Positions 51,371-61,068 of a stretch of 64,000 bases of DNA are shown here, one piece after another. The position numbers and the translations under genes were made by a program. The stretch spans positions 1 to 64,000 of the forward strand of contig JBGCFN010000005.1 of NCBI GenBank assembly GCA_045106935.1. The letters are read 5' to 3'. The notes under the pieces are model-generated. The model had not been told where the DNA came from. It ran no database searches and saw only the letters and a list, made by a program, of their open reading frames with translations. Position 1 is the stretch's first letter; each line of letters begins with the position of its first letter. This DNA is from UBA1858 sp045106935. GTDB taxonomy: Bacteria > Pseudomonadota > Gammaproteobacteria > UBA4575.

Positions 51371-53518
51371 GTGCAAGCCGCAACACTACTAGTCTCCAAT
51401 AAAAACAGTTATCAATCATATCTAGCTGCAATGATTGTATTGGCACTGGCGTGCCATTTTGCAGTCTTAATCAGTGCGCAATTCACATTCATTTCAATTC
51501 ATGTTTCATTATTCGATATAGCCACAGGTGTGGCTGTTGGTGGCTTAGTAGTTTATGGATTAAAATATTGGCCAGCTGTTTTTCTTGGTGTGGCATCAGG
51601 TCTCATGCTGCAAGAAGAATCATTGCTATTGGCGTGTGCAATTGCTTCAGGTATAACACTGGAAGCAGTACTGGCTGGGTATTTTTTGCGAATATACTTA
51701 CACCAACACTATAGCTTGGACTATATTCCAGAATTATTAAGCTATTTCCTAATTACAGGAATAGTGGCAATTATAGTTGGTGCTACTTATATTAGTTTAG
51801 TGTTAATGCTGTTTTATAATATTACATTCAACGATATTGGCTTTATATGGTTGAATGCAAGTTTGGGTAAAGTGACTGGCGTGGCTGTCATTGCACCATT
51901 TGTGATGGTGTGGAGCCAAAAGTTTACTGATACTTTGTCATGGAAAAAAATTATCGAATTACTCTGTCTCTATACAATATTGATTGTATGTGGTGGCATC
52001 ATATTTTTTGGTTGGTTCGATTCAAGTATTAAAGGCTATTCTCGCTATCCGCTTGCTTATTTGTTTTTTCCTATACTTGCCTGGGCAGCGTTTAGGTTCG
52101 GTCAGCGTGTATCCACAGCGAGTACGATCATTATTACTACATTTGCTTTGTGGAGTTTGGCTAATTACTTGGGGCCATTTTCAAGGGACTCAATATATGA
52201 AAGTCATTTTTTAACGTGGTTGTGTATTAATGTTGCCTCAATATTGTCAATGATACTCGCTGCAGATATTACGCAATGTAAAAAGGTCCGGATTGCACTA
52301 CAGACGAGTGATGAACGTCTTGCATTAGCGACAAGTGGATCTCAAGATGGATTATGGGACTGGATGGATGTGACTAACGATAAGATGTGGTGGTCACCTA
52401 ATTTTCATGAATTGATAGATTATAAAGAAGATGAAATCGAATCTTCACATACACAGCTGACTAATATAATGCATCCGGATGATCGAGAGATGCATTTCAA
52501 AGCACTTGAAGCACATCTCAATAATAATCAACCTTACAATATTGATTATAGAATTCAAACAAAATCTCAAGGTTATCGCTGGTTTCATGCAAAAGCTGAA
52601 GTCACTTATGATGAAAAGACCACTTCAAGAAGAATGGCTGGTTCTATTATTGATATCGATGATCGAAAAATTGCTCAAAATGAGATTGTCTCATTAAATA
52701 AGAATCTTGAAAAACGTGTGCAAACTCGAACTAATGAACTTCAAGAAATTAACGATAATCTTCACTGTGAAATTGAAGAAAGAATTAAAGCAGAGCAAGA
52801 GATTGTAAAATTGCAAAATGATCTGATTCGTATGAGTCGAGTGTCAACGATGGGTGAAATGGCGTCTGCGCTTGCTCATGAATTACATCAACCACTAATG
52901 GCAATTGTCAATTATTCTCAATCTGCTTTGTTAGATTTATCGGAGTCAAAAAAACAAAATACTAATGCAATCGATGATGTAAAAATAATCTCTCAGCAAG
53001 CTCTGCGAGGAGGAGAAATCATTCGCAGAATGAAAGAGTTTGCTATACGCGGTGAAGTATCAAAAGAGCGCGTTGATTTGAATGAATTGATTGATGAGTT
53101 AAGGCCGCTATTTGATATCGAGGTCGCAGAAAATAACATTGACTTGACGATTAAGTTGTTTGCAGATGAACTTATTGTATTAGTTAACCATGTTCAAATG
53201 CAGCAAGTTGTTAGTAATCTTGTGCGAAATAGTATTGAAGCGATGAAAAATAATACTGGAAGAAAAGTGTTATTAATCAAATTATATAGATTAAATGATG
53301 AGTTTGCTGCGATTGAAATTATTGATAATGGATGCGGTATTAATTCTGATATTAAAAATAAAATGTATGATTCATTCTACACAACTAAATCTACCGGTTT
53401 AGGCTTAGGTTTGTCGATAAGTGAAAAAATTGTAAAAGCGCATCATGGTCAATTAACATTATTTGATAATACTCGTGGGGCAACGGCACGTGTGTGCCTA
53501 AAATTGATTCATGAATAA
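51371..53518 (+). CDS. MASE1-PAS sensor histidine kinase
   Basis: This 715-residue membrane kinase starts at GTG 51371 with a GGAGAGG site. The first 300 residues form eight or so helices of MASE1 type. A PAS/PAC domain (about 315-430) with WDWMDVTNDKMWWSPNF follows, then a coiled coil, a HisKA domain with His503 in ALAHELHQPLMAIVNYSQ, and a HATPase with NLVRNSIEAM and GLGLGLSISEKIV. It belongs to the FixL-like group by its H-box. It overlaps the next gene, a lone receiver, by eight bases, so the two form a cognate pair. The signal is unknown. Confidence 0.9.
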   Translation: MQAATLLVSNKNSYQSYLAAMIVLALACHFAVLISAQFTFISIHVSLFDIATGVAVGGLVVYGLKYWPAVFLGVASGLMLQEESLLLACAIASGITLEAVLAGYFLRIYLHQHYSLDYIPELLSYFLITGIVAIIVGATYISLVLMLFYNITFNDIGFIWLNASLGKVTGVAVIAPFVMVWSQKFTDTLSWKKIIELLCLYTILIVCGGIIFFGWFDSSIKGYSRYPLAYLFFPILAWAAFRFGQRVSTASTIIITTFALWSLANYLGPFSRDSIYESHFLTWLCINVASILSMILAADITQCKKVRIALQTSDERLALATSGSQDGLWDWMDVTNDKMWWSPNFHELIDYKEDEIESSHTQLTNIMHPDDREMHFKALEAHLNNNQPYNIDYRIQTKSQGYRWFHAKAEVTYDEKTTSRRMAGSIIDIDDRKIAQNEIVSLNKNLEKRVQTRTNELQEINDNLHCEIEERIKAEQEIVKLQNDLIRMSRVSTMGEMASALAHELHQPLMAIVNYSQSALLDLSESKKQNTNAIDDVKIISQQALRGGEIIRRMKEFAIRGEVSKERVDLNELIDELRPLFDIEVAENNIDLTIKLFADELIVLVNHVQMQQVVSNLVRNSIEAMKNNTGRKVLLIKLYRLNDEFAAIEIIDNGCGINSDIKNKMYDSFYTTKSTGLGLGLSISEKIVKAHHGQLTLFDNTRGATARVCLKLIHE

Positions 53519-53870
53519 TGAAATAAATTACCAAAATCATATTCATCTTGTTGATGATGATAGGGTTGTTGCTCATTCATTAACTAGAATATTAAATAAA
53601 CATGGCTATCATGTTGAGGTGTTTAATTCGGCTGAGCAGTACTTGGAAATGTTAGATGATGACTATGATGGCTATCTTCTACTTGATTATAAAATGAGCG
53701 GTATGTCAGGGTTGGATCTACAAGAACAATTATTACAAAAAAATGTGAATCCAAGAATTATATTTATTACAGCGATGGGCGAGCAAATTGAACAACGCGC
53801 ATTAAAAAATGGAGCGCTGAGAGTCTTTGATAAACCATTTGATCTGAATGAACTGATAGAAATTCTTTGA
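53511..53870 (+). CDS. Single-domain response regulator, FixJ-type receiver without output domain
   Basis: This 119-residue receiver reads IHLVDDDRVV, phosphoacceptor Asp59 in LLLDYKMSGMSG, FITAMG, and KPFDLNELIEIL. The sequence is of the FixJ/TodR type, which normally carries a C-terminal LuxR helix-turn-helix; here the frame stops after the receiver and no helix-turn-helix remains in the following 220 bases. It may act by protein contact or as a phosphate shuttle. The start codon overlaps the kinase stop. Confidence 0.86.
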   Translation: MNNEINYQNHIHLVDDDRVVAHSLTRILNKHGYHVEVFNSAEQYLEMLDDDYDGYLLLDYKMSGMSGLDLQEQLLQKNVNPRIIFITAMGEQIEQRALKNGALRVFDKPFDLNELIEIL

Positions 53871-54090
53871 TTAAAAGCCTACATCTTTGCTATGAAATTC
53901 AATGGCTTGTATTCATTAATTATGCTGATGCTAATCAAGGCGAGTTGAATCTTATTCTGTTGTAAACTCTAACTCATCCATTACCAAAATCTATCAAAAT
54001 AGTTTTATATATCATATATACCCTAAAGCTATTAAAGTAACGTTTTTAATATATTCAATATTATCCAAAATTAATTAACTGGATGAAATT

Positions 54091-55716
54091 TTGACAGACG
54101 ATATCGATTTTCCCACAGGGTTTAAAGTGCTAAACAGTGCTTCATTAAATAAAGGTACTGCTTTTACCACTGAAGAGCGTGATAAATATAAGTTGCATGG
54201 TTTATTACCGCCAACTATTAATTCACCTGAAGCTCAATTAGATCGTGCTTTGCAAAACATGCGACGTAAATACTACGATATTGAGCGATATGTTTTTTTG
54301 AAATCACTTCAAGGTAGAAATGAACGTCTTTTCTACCAATTAGTCATGAACAATATTGAAGAAGTTATGCCGCTTATTTACACGCCTACTGTCGGTCAAG
54401 CGTGTAAAGAGTTTGGTCGTTTGTTTAGGCGTCCAAGAGGCATGTATCTTTCTTTGCATGAAAAAGGCCGAATAAAGCAAGTGATGGAAAATTGGCCATA
54501 CAAAGATATTCGAGTCATTGTAGTGACAGATGGTGAACGTATTCTAGGTCTAGGAGACCTGGGTGCAAATGGAATGGGTATTTCTATTGGCAAGCTCGCT
54601 TTATATGTTGCATGCGCCGGTATTCATCCGTCTCAATGTTTACCAGTTATGTTGGATGTTGGCACAAATAATGAAGAGTATCTAAATGATGATCTTTATC
54701 TTGGAATACATCAAAAGCGCAGCACAGGTGATGAGTATTATGATTTCGTTGATGAATTTATTCAGGTCTCAAGGCAGCTTTATCCAAATGTGCTTATACA
54801 ATTTGAGGATTTTTTAACGCCGCGTGCTTATTCATTAATGAATAAATATAAGCATAAAACTTTATGCTTTAATGATGATATTCAAGGAACAGCAGGTGTT
54901 GCCTTAGCAGGTGTATATGCAAGTACACGTATTTCTAAAGTTTCATTTTCTGATTTACGCATACTATTTTTAGGTGCAGGGTCAGCCGCAACTGGAATTG
55001 CTGATTTAATTTGTTATGCATTGCAAAAAGAAGGCTTAACTGAGTTACAAGCGAGGCAACGACTGTGGTTTATTGATAGAGCCGGACTTTTAGTCAATGG
55101 TCGAGATAATATCAGCGAGCATAATTTGCCATATTTACAGAATCAAGCCGAGCAATCATTTTCAGAAGCGATTGAGAACTTTAAACCTCATGTATTAATC
55201 GGTGCAACAGGTTCACCAGGCTCGTTTTCCCAAGAAATAATTGAGCAGATGAGTCGAATTAATGCTCGGCCTGCAATTTTTGCTTTATCCAATCCTACTT
55301 CGCATGCAGAGTGTACTGCAGAACAGGCTTATCAATGGTCAAATGGCAATGCAATATTTTCAAGTGGAAGTCCGTTCGATATGGTGGAGTATAAAGAGAA
55401 GACTCTTAAGCCAGGACAGGGAAATAATGCCTATATATTCCCAGGAATTGGTCTAGGAGTAGTTGCTTGTCAAGCAAAGTTAATTGATGATGATATGTTC
55501 TTAGTGGCAGCAAGAGAATTGGCTGCACAAGTGAGTGAATCTGATTTGAGCTCTGGTGCATTGTATCCCCCATTAAATAATATTCGTGAGATATCATCCA
55601 ATATTGCTGAAGCTGTTATAAATTATGCATATGATAACGATTTAGCAACATTGCAGCCTAAGCCTGATAATATTAAAAAGTTTTTATCAGATTATATGTA
55701 TGATCCTACCTATTAA
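54091..55716 (+). CDS. maeA: NAD-dependent malic enzyme
   Basis: This 541-residue protein oxidatively decarboxylates malate to pyruvate. It starts at TTG 54091 (MTDDIDFPTGF); no other start fits, since the next Met lies past conserved residues. Visible motifs are PLIYTPTVGQACKEFG, GRILGLGDLG-like ERILGLGDLGANGMGI, CFNDDIQGTAGVALAG and the Rossmann GAGSAATGIAD. Size and motifs match SfcA/MaeA and not the phosphotransacetylase-fused MaeB. It is the first gene of an operon whose next start is 16 bases on. Confidence 0.95.
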   Translation: MTDDIDFPTGFKVLNSASLNKGTAFTTEERDKYKLHGLLPPTINSPEAQLDRALQNMRRKYYDIERYVFLKSLQGRNERLFYQLVMNNIEEVMPLIYTPTVGQACKEFGRLFRRPRGMYLSLHEKGRIKQVMENWPYKDIRVIVVTDGERILGLGDLGANGMGISIGKLALYVACAGIHPSQCLPVMLDVGTNNEEYLNDDLYLGIHQKRSTGDEYYDFVDEFIQVSRQLYPNVLIQFEDFLTPRAYSLMNKYKHKTLCFNDDIQGTAGVALAGVYASTRISKVSFSDLRILFLGAGSAATGIADLICYALQKEGLTELQARQRLWFIDRAGLLVNGRDNISEHNLPYLQNQAEQSFSEAIENFKPHVLIGATGSPGSFSQEIIEQMSRINARPAIFALSNPTSHAECTAEQAYQWSNGNAIFSSGSPFDMVEYKEKTLKPGQGNNAYIFPGIGLGVVACQAKLIDDDMFLVAARELAAQVSESDLSSGALYPPLNNIREISSNIAEAVINYAYDNDLATLQPKPDNIKKFLSDYMYDPTY

Positions 55717-55732
55717 AATCTGGTCTTGAGTT

Positions 55733-56719
55733 ATGAAAATAATTGAAGTTATCACTGATGAAGGTCATGTTGATACAATTTTGGGAATTGCTGAACAATT
55801 AGATGTAGCAGATTGTTGGCGCTACCCATTAGCTGGTGATGATAGGCATGTTGTTCGTATGCTAGTGCCTAATGAATTGATTCAGTCAGTTTTAGATACA
55901 TCTCAAAAAACAATTAGTGCCACTGATGGTTCTAGGATTGTAGTGATGCCAGTCGAAGCGACAATGCCTCGAGTTGAAAATTCAGATAAAGCAAAATCTT
56001 CATCAAAGAATTCGACATCTAGAGAAGAGCTTTATCAGTCGATTGAGCGTAATGCTCGTATTAATCAAAATTATATTTTACTTGTTGTGCTCTCGACTAT
56101 TGTAGCTGCAGTTGGGATGTTAGAAGATAGTATAGCTGTTGTGATAGGGGCTATGGTAATTGCTCCATTGCTTGGCCCAAATATAGCTCTGGCATTTGGC
56201 ACAGTATTGGGTGATGGCAAGCTTATGCTGAGAGCATTAACTGCATTGTTAGTAGGTGTTGTCATCGCAATACTGACTTCTTTTTCAATTTCTCAGTTAT
56301 ATCCAATAGAAGAATTTAGTAAAGAACTTTCAGCAAGAACTATTGTAGGATTTGGTTCCGCTGTCATGGCATTTGCCTCAGGTGCGGCGGCTGCATTATC
56401 GATGACGACAGGATTATCTACAGTATTGGTAGGTGTTATGGTTGCTGTTGCGATTTTGCCACCCACAGCAGCGCTTGGTTTGATGCTGGGATACCAGCAG
56501 TATTCATTAGCATTAGGTGCGTTTATATTACTTGCTGTGAATATAGTCTGTATCAATTTGTCAGCTAATATTGTATTTGCATTTAAGGGTATAAACCCTC
56601 GTACGACAGGTGAAAAACGTAAAGCAAAGAAATCTACACGAATCTATTTATTGGTATGGTTAATACTGTTGGCTTCACTTCTCATCGTGCTCCTGGACTT
56701 TAAATTAAAAGGTGTCTGA
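55733..56719 (+). CDS. DUF389 / TIGR00341 integral membrane protein
   Basis: This 328-residue protein has an N-terminal cytoplasmic domain (about 1-100) resembling the ACT-like part of TIGR00341 proteins. At least six helices follow, with the DUF389 core EDSIAVVIGAMVIAPLLGP and GASAAALS-like ASGAAAALSMTTG. The function of the family is unknown; small-molecule transport has been suggested. It overlaps the next gene by eight bases. The link with malic enzyme is by operon only. Confidence 0.86.
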   Translation: MKIIEVITDEGHVDTILGIAEQLDVADCWRYPLAGDDRHVVRMLVPNELIQSVLDTSQKTISATDGSRIVVMPVEATMPRVENSDKAKSSSKNSTSREELYQSIERNARINQNYILLVVLSTIVAAVGMLEDSIAVVIGAMVIAPLLGPNIALAFGTVLGDGKLMLRALTALLVGVVIAILTSFSISQLYPIEEFSKELSARTIVGFGSAVMAFASGAAAALSMTTGLSTVLVGVMVAVAILPPTAALGLMLGYQQYSLALGAFILLAVNIVCINLSANIVFAFKGINPRTTGEKRKAKKSTRIYLLVWLILLASLLIVLLDFKLKGV

Positions 56720-57092
56720 GTTGGAACTGCAAAAAAACGTCTACGGAGACGATTTAAAAGAATGTGGCTGTGATCCAATGACTGGGTTTTTTCGTGATGG
56801 ATTATGTAGCACAGATGCTGATGATATAGGGTCACATACAGTATGTGTTCAGATGACTGATTCATTTCTTCAATATTCGAAAGCTCAAGGGAATGACTTA
56901 ACCACTCCGGTGCCTGAATTTAATTTTCCAGGTTTATGTGCTGGAGATAGGTGGTGTGTCTGTGCGCAACGCTGGAAAGAAGCTTATAAAGAGGGGGTCG
57001 CACCTAAAATAATATTATTAGCAACAAATCAAAAGGTGTTAGACATTATACCGTTGGAAATATTAAAGCAGTATGCAATAGATTTATCATAG
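56712..57092 (+). CDS. DUF2237 family protein
   Basis: This 126-residue protein begins at GTG 56712, overlapping the previous stop. It carries the DUF2237 signature KNVYGDDLKECGCDPMTGFF split at its Cys pair, then HTVCVQMTDSFL and CAGDRWCVCAQRWKEA. The conserved cysteines suggest metal binding or redox chemistry, but the family is uncharacterised. It overlaps the following start by one base. Confidence 0.87.
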   Translation: MSELELQKNVYGDDLKECGCDPMTGFFRDGLCSTDADDIGSHTVCVQMTDSFLQYSKAQGNDLTTPVPEFNFPGLCAGDRWCVCAQRWKEAYKEGVAPKIILLATNQKVLDIIPLEILKQYAIDLS

Positions 57093-57850
57093 TGGCTGTT
57101 ATTTGGAAGAAAACTAAGGGCGAGACAAGCTATAAAGTTACAAAAGCGGGCAGTGCTGTTCGTTTGTATCGAAATAATGTTTTACATAGTCAGTGGAATG
57201 AAAATAATCCTATTTCGGGTAAGTTGTGGGATCTTTTCCTGTTATCAAGTTTAAATAGTGAGAAATCTATTGATAAGGTATTAGTATTAGGAGCAGGTGG
57301 TGGCGCGGTGATTAATTTGATTCATTGTTTGTTCCCGAAATGTCATGTAGATGCCATTGATTTGGATAAAACTCATTTATATGTAGCAAGAAAATATTTT
57401 AAAGTTTCAAAAAAATACTGCCGATTAATACATGATGATGTAAAGAATTGGTTGCCAAATAATGAAAATAAGCAATATGATTTAATAATAGATGATGTTT
57501 TCTTTGAATCTAATAATATTCCATATAGATCAGTGAAAGCACAAGCGATATGGATTGAAAAGTTATTGAAAAAATTAACCAAGCAGGGTGTGCTAGTAAT
57601 TAACTTTGCTGACAATAAAGAGTGGAAAAAAAGTAGAAAAAAATTAGCAAATAGACGTTTAGTAAATCAATATAAATTTGCGATTTCGTCACATAGTACT
57701 TGTGATAATAAAGTTGTTCATATTGCTAAAAAGCAACTCTCCAAAAAAAATATTAAACAAAGGTTTGATTCTGCTATATGTCAACGATATATGAAGATTC
57801 TCAATAATGGCAAAATCTCTTATAAGAAGCTTTCAAAGTTGTCACCGTAA
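57092..57850 (+). CDS. Spermidine synthase-like SAM-dependent methyltransferase-fold protein
   Basis: This 252-residue protein has the Rossmann core VLVLGAGGGAVINLIHCLFP, followed by the acidic loop DAIDLDKT and DLIIDDVFFES, like the spermidine synthase superfamily. It lacks a clear N-terminal strand domain and the polyamine-site residues of true SpeE, so aminopropyl transfer is not assured. It starts at GTG 57092 directly on the previous stop and ends on the start of the next gene. The Lys-rich C-terminal third is more divergent. Confidence 0.75.
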   Translation: MAVIWKKTKGETSYKVTKAGSAVRLYRNNVLHSQWNENNPISGKLWDLFLLSSLNSEKSIDKVLVLGAGGGAVINLIHCLFPKCHVDAIDLDKTHLYVARKYFKVSKKYCRLIHDDVKNWLPNNENKQYDLIIDDVFFESNNIPYRSVKAQAIWIEKLLKKLTKQGVLVINFADNKEWKKSRKKLANRRLVNQYKFAISSHSTCDNKVVHIAKKQLSKKNIKQRFDSAICQRYMKILNNGKISYKKLSKLSP

Positions 57851-58095
57851 TGCATGGTTATGTCCCACCCGACCCGATGGAAGGGGTTTCAAAAATTCAG
57901 TATGCCGTGATTTATGCACCACGTGCCAAAAGACATCGATTTTCGGCGAATTGTGTAGAGCTATACAATGATGAGCTTGAGGCAATCGCGAATGCCTGTG
58001 TTGAAGATAATAGGTATCCTGCAAAAGTGTTAGGTCCTTCTAAATCATCTGAAGGGCAATTTATTTTTTATCTCATAGAATGGCTAAGTGCATGA
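57850..58095 (+). CDS. Small conserved-looking hypothetical protein
   Basis: This 81-residue protein begins MHGYVPPDPMEGVSKIQYA. It has no signal peptide or membrane helix, and mixed alpha/beta composition (FSANCVELYNDELEAIANAC, FIFYLIEWLSA). The ATG shares its A with the previous stop codon (TAATG), so it is translated in coupling with the upstream gene. I do not recognise the family. It ends the five-gene operon that starts with malic enzyme. Confidence 0.7.
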   Translation: MHGYVPPDPMEGVSKIQYAVIYAPRAKRHRFSANCVELYNDELEAIANACVEDNRYPAKVLGPSKSSEGQFIFYLIEWLSA

Positions 58096-58218
58096 TTTTT
58101 ATTGCTTTATGTCGTTTCATCAAGTATTTGCTTCCATATAGCATAAATTGATTTAGATTCTTAACTAACTGAGTAATTATGTGTTTATTAATATCACTCT
58201 ATGTAATAAGTATAAATC

Positions 58219-61068
58219 ATGCTCAACTTGTTCGGCAGAAGCAAAAACAGCGACTCGGATGAGGAAGTATCGGATGCTGCCTTGTTGGAATCCAATGCTA
58301 AATATTCAATACAGTTAGATAATAAAGGAAATATCCTTTTTATTAGTTTTGGCTTGAAAGAATATTTTTTAATATACGACATTTATGATGTTGCTCAAGT
58401 ATTACCAAACAATATAGATCAGTTGTGTCAGTCCTTATTTAAATCTAAAGAATCTCAGGTTGTTAAATGTGAGCATAACGATAAAGTATGGGCATGGGGA
58501 TTTTCTACACAAGATAAGACTAATGTACTTGTAGAATTATTAAATCAAAGTGATTTTGAGAGTGTTAACCGATCTTCAGCAAGTGAAGATGTTGCAAACC
58601 TGAATGAAGAAATATTTGGCAGTATTCCTGCGAGTATCTGTATAACGCCATACGACTCATTTGAAGTTATTTATAATAATAATAAGTTTTTAGAAATGTT
58701 TTCTATTTCTGAAGATGAAGTTCAAGAGTTGTCACAGTTAATTAAAAATAAAGCTGTACTTCAGGATATAAAATCTTCGATTAATGGTACCGATCAAGTT
58801 GATAATGTTCTTTTTGTCTATACAAAATCAGGTGAAAGCTTTTGGCAAAATAGAAATTTATATATTTCTATAAACATTAAAAGAACAAAGCAGATATATG
58901 GTGATGCATTAGTATGGAAATTTGAAGATTTCACTGAACTAAAATCATTGCAACATCAACATCAACAATTCAAAAAGAAATTTGACACAGCAATTCAAGC
59001 AGCGACCGAGGGAATTTGGGAGTGGTCAAAATTAAAAGATAATGGTGATTGGTGGTCAAAGCCAATGTTTAGCTTGTTGGAATTGGATAAAGAGAATTCT
59101 AAACCGTCTTTCGAACTAATAAAAAGGTTAATGCATCCTAAAGAGAAGAAATTATTCGAACGTCATGTTGAAAATGAGATTCGTAGTAAACAATTCTTTT
59201 CAATGGAATGTCGTTTATCTGTTAAGGAAAAAGGATTTCGTTGGTTTAGGCTAAGAGTGGTAGGTTCTTTTGATTCTAGTGGTGATCTGAATAAAATGAT
59301 TGGCTCTCTAGTTAATATACATTCAGAAAAAACAAATAGAATCCAATTGCAGCAAGAGAAAGATAAAGCAATGGCAACACTAAACTCTATTGTTGATGCT
59401 GTGATAACAACTGATGCTGAAGGGGTTGTTGAATATGAGAATTCTGCTGCAGAACGGTTAACTGGTGTTTCCAGAAAAGATACGCGCGGCAAACGAATCG
59501 AAAACGTTATTTCTTTCTATAAAGAACATTCTATGGAAGATATTGACAACCCTGTGCTTGTTTGTTTGGATTCGGGTGAGAGGATGGGGCAAAAGATCTA
59601 TGCGGATATGCTTGATAAAGACGGTACTCGATATACAGTGCAAGTAATGGCTACGCCTCTAGTACGAAAAGATGGAGAAGTATTTGGTGCGGTACTAGTA
59701 CTTAACGATGTCACCAATATTCGAGTGTTATCTCGTCGATTAAAATATCAGGCCTCACATGATATTTTAACTAAGCTAATAAACCGCAGTGAGTTTGAAC
59801 GGAGAGTTTCTACTGCAATCACACTGGCTGAAAATAATGAAGGTAATTCTGCTGTTATCTATATTGATTTAGATCGATTTAAGTTAATAAATGATATTTG
59901 TGGGCATGCTGCAGGTGATGAACTGCTCAAACAGGTGGCTAAGTTATTGCGCAGTATTGTGGGTAATAAAAACTCTGTTGCGCGTATGGGGGGTGATGAA
60001 TTTTCTGTATTACTTGAGGGGATTGAGTTTTCATATGCAGAAAAAATGGCAGAGAAAATTCTAGCAGATTTGGCTGCCTATCGATTCTCTTGGGATGAAA
60101 AAACATTTTCAATTGAATGCAGTATAGGACTAGCAGAAATACAACCAACATGTGATGGATTAACCTATATTTTAAATGCGGTGGATAGTGCATGCTATTT
60201 AGCAAAAGAATCTGGCCGTAATTGCATTCGCAAATATAGTGATGGAGATGACACGATTATTGAGAGGAAAGGGCAAGAACGCTGGATTCAACATTTTGAT
60301 AAAGCAATCGATTCAGATGGCTTGGTGCTTTATGCTCAACCAATTATTTCTTTAGACAAAAGTAAGCCTAAGAAAACATCTATTGAAGTACTAGTACGTA
60401 TGCTGGACGATGATGGCAGTATAATCCCTCCGAATGCATTTTTACCTGCTGTCGAGCGATATGATCGTGCATATAAGTTAGATAAATGGATCATTGAAAA
60501 AGTGTTTGAATATATAAGTTCTCATAAGAAACAAGTGAGAGAACTTACTAAAATTTCAATCAATCTATCTGGGCAATCTGTCGCTGAAGATGACTTGTTA
60601 CCTTTTATACAAGAGAAATCTAGAGAATATAGGATTGACTCTAGTAAAATTTGTTTTGAAATTACTGAAACCGCGGCGATTGCTAATTTGACTACTGCGA
60701 TTGATTTGATAGAGCAACTTAAAGATGATGGGTTTCTATTTGCATTAGATGATTTTGGTTCAGGGCTTTCCTCGTTTGCTTATCTTAAAACACTACCAGT
60801 GGACTTTTTAAAAATTGACGGAATTTTTGTTAAAGATATGCAAACAGACAAGGTCAATTACGCAATGGTGAAGGCTATCCATGACATGAGTGCTGTCTTA
60901 GATAAACAAACCATCGCTGAATATGTTGAAAATGAAGCGGTTGTAGAGTTATTAACAGAAATTGGTGTAGATTATGGACAAGGTTTTCATTTAGGTAAGC
61001 CAGAGCCAATAAGTAATTTTTTGTCTAATAAAGGTTTCTTTCATAAGAAGGCTAATTCGGCCGCATAG
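58219..61068 (+). CDS. PAS-GGDEF-EAL cyclic-di-GMP protein
   Basis: This 949-residue protein has no clear membrane helix. Several PAS-like domains occupy about 20-510 (one with IQAATEGIWEWSKLKDNGDWW, a second with IVDAVITTDAEGVVEYENSA). The GGDEF domain is intact (MGGDEF, Gly591-Phe595), so cyclase activity is likely. The EAL domain has EVL in place of EAL (723-725) but keeps FEITETAA, DDFGSG and EYVENE, which include the metal ligands, so phosphodiesterase activity is possible. The gene stands alone, 301 bases before an exopolysaccharide export cluster that such proteins often regulate. Confidence 0.92.
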   Translation: MLNLFGRSKNSDSDEEVSDAALLESNAKYSIQLDNKGNILFISFGLKEYFLIYDIYDVAQVLPNNIDQLCQSLFKSKESQVVKCEHNDKVWAWGFSTQDKTNVLVELLNQSDFESVNRSSASEDVANLNEEIFGSIPASICITPYDSFEVIYNNNKFLEMFSISEDEVQELSQLIKNKAVLQDIKSSINGTDQVDNVLFVYTKSGESFWQNRNLYISINIKRTKQIYGDALVWKFEDFTELKSLQHQHQQFKKKFDTAIQAATEGIWEWSKLKDNGDWWSKPMFSLLELDKENSKPSFELIKRLMHPKEKKLFERHVENEIRSKQFFSMECRLSVKEKGFRWFRLRVVGSFDSSGDLNKMIGSLVNIHSEKTNRIQLQQEKDKAMATLNSIVDAVITTDAEGVVEYENSAAERLTGVSRKDTRGKRIENVISFYKEHSMEDIDNPVLVCLDSGERMGQKIYADMLDKDGTRYTVQVMATPLVRKDGEVFGAVLVLNDVTNIRVLSRRLKYQASHDILTKLINRSEFERRVSTAITLAENNEGNSAVIYIDLDRFKLINDICGHAAGDELLKQVAKLLRSIVGNKNSVARMGGDEFSVLLEGIEFSYAEKMAEKILADLAAYRFSWDEKTFSIECSIGLAEIQPTCDGLTYILNAVDSACYLAKESGRNCIRKYSDGDDTIIERKGQERWIQHFDKAIDSDGLVLYAQPIISLDKSKPKKTSIEVLVRMLDDDGSIIPPNAFLPAVERYDRAYKLDKWIIEKVFEYISSHKKQVRELTKISINLSGQSVAEDDLLPFIQEKSREYRIDSSKICFEITETAAIANLTTAIDLIEQLKDDGFLFALDDFGSGLSSFAYLKTLPVDFLKIDGIFVKDMQTDKVNYAMVKAIHDMSAVLDKQTIAEYVENEAVVELLTEIGVDYGQGFHLGKPEPISNFLSNKGFFHKKANSAA

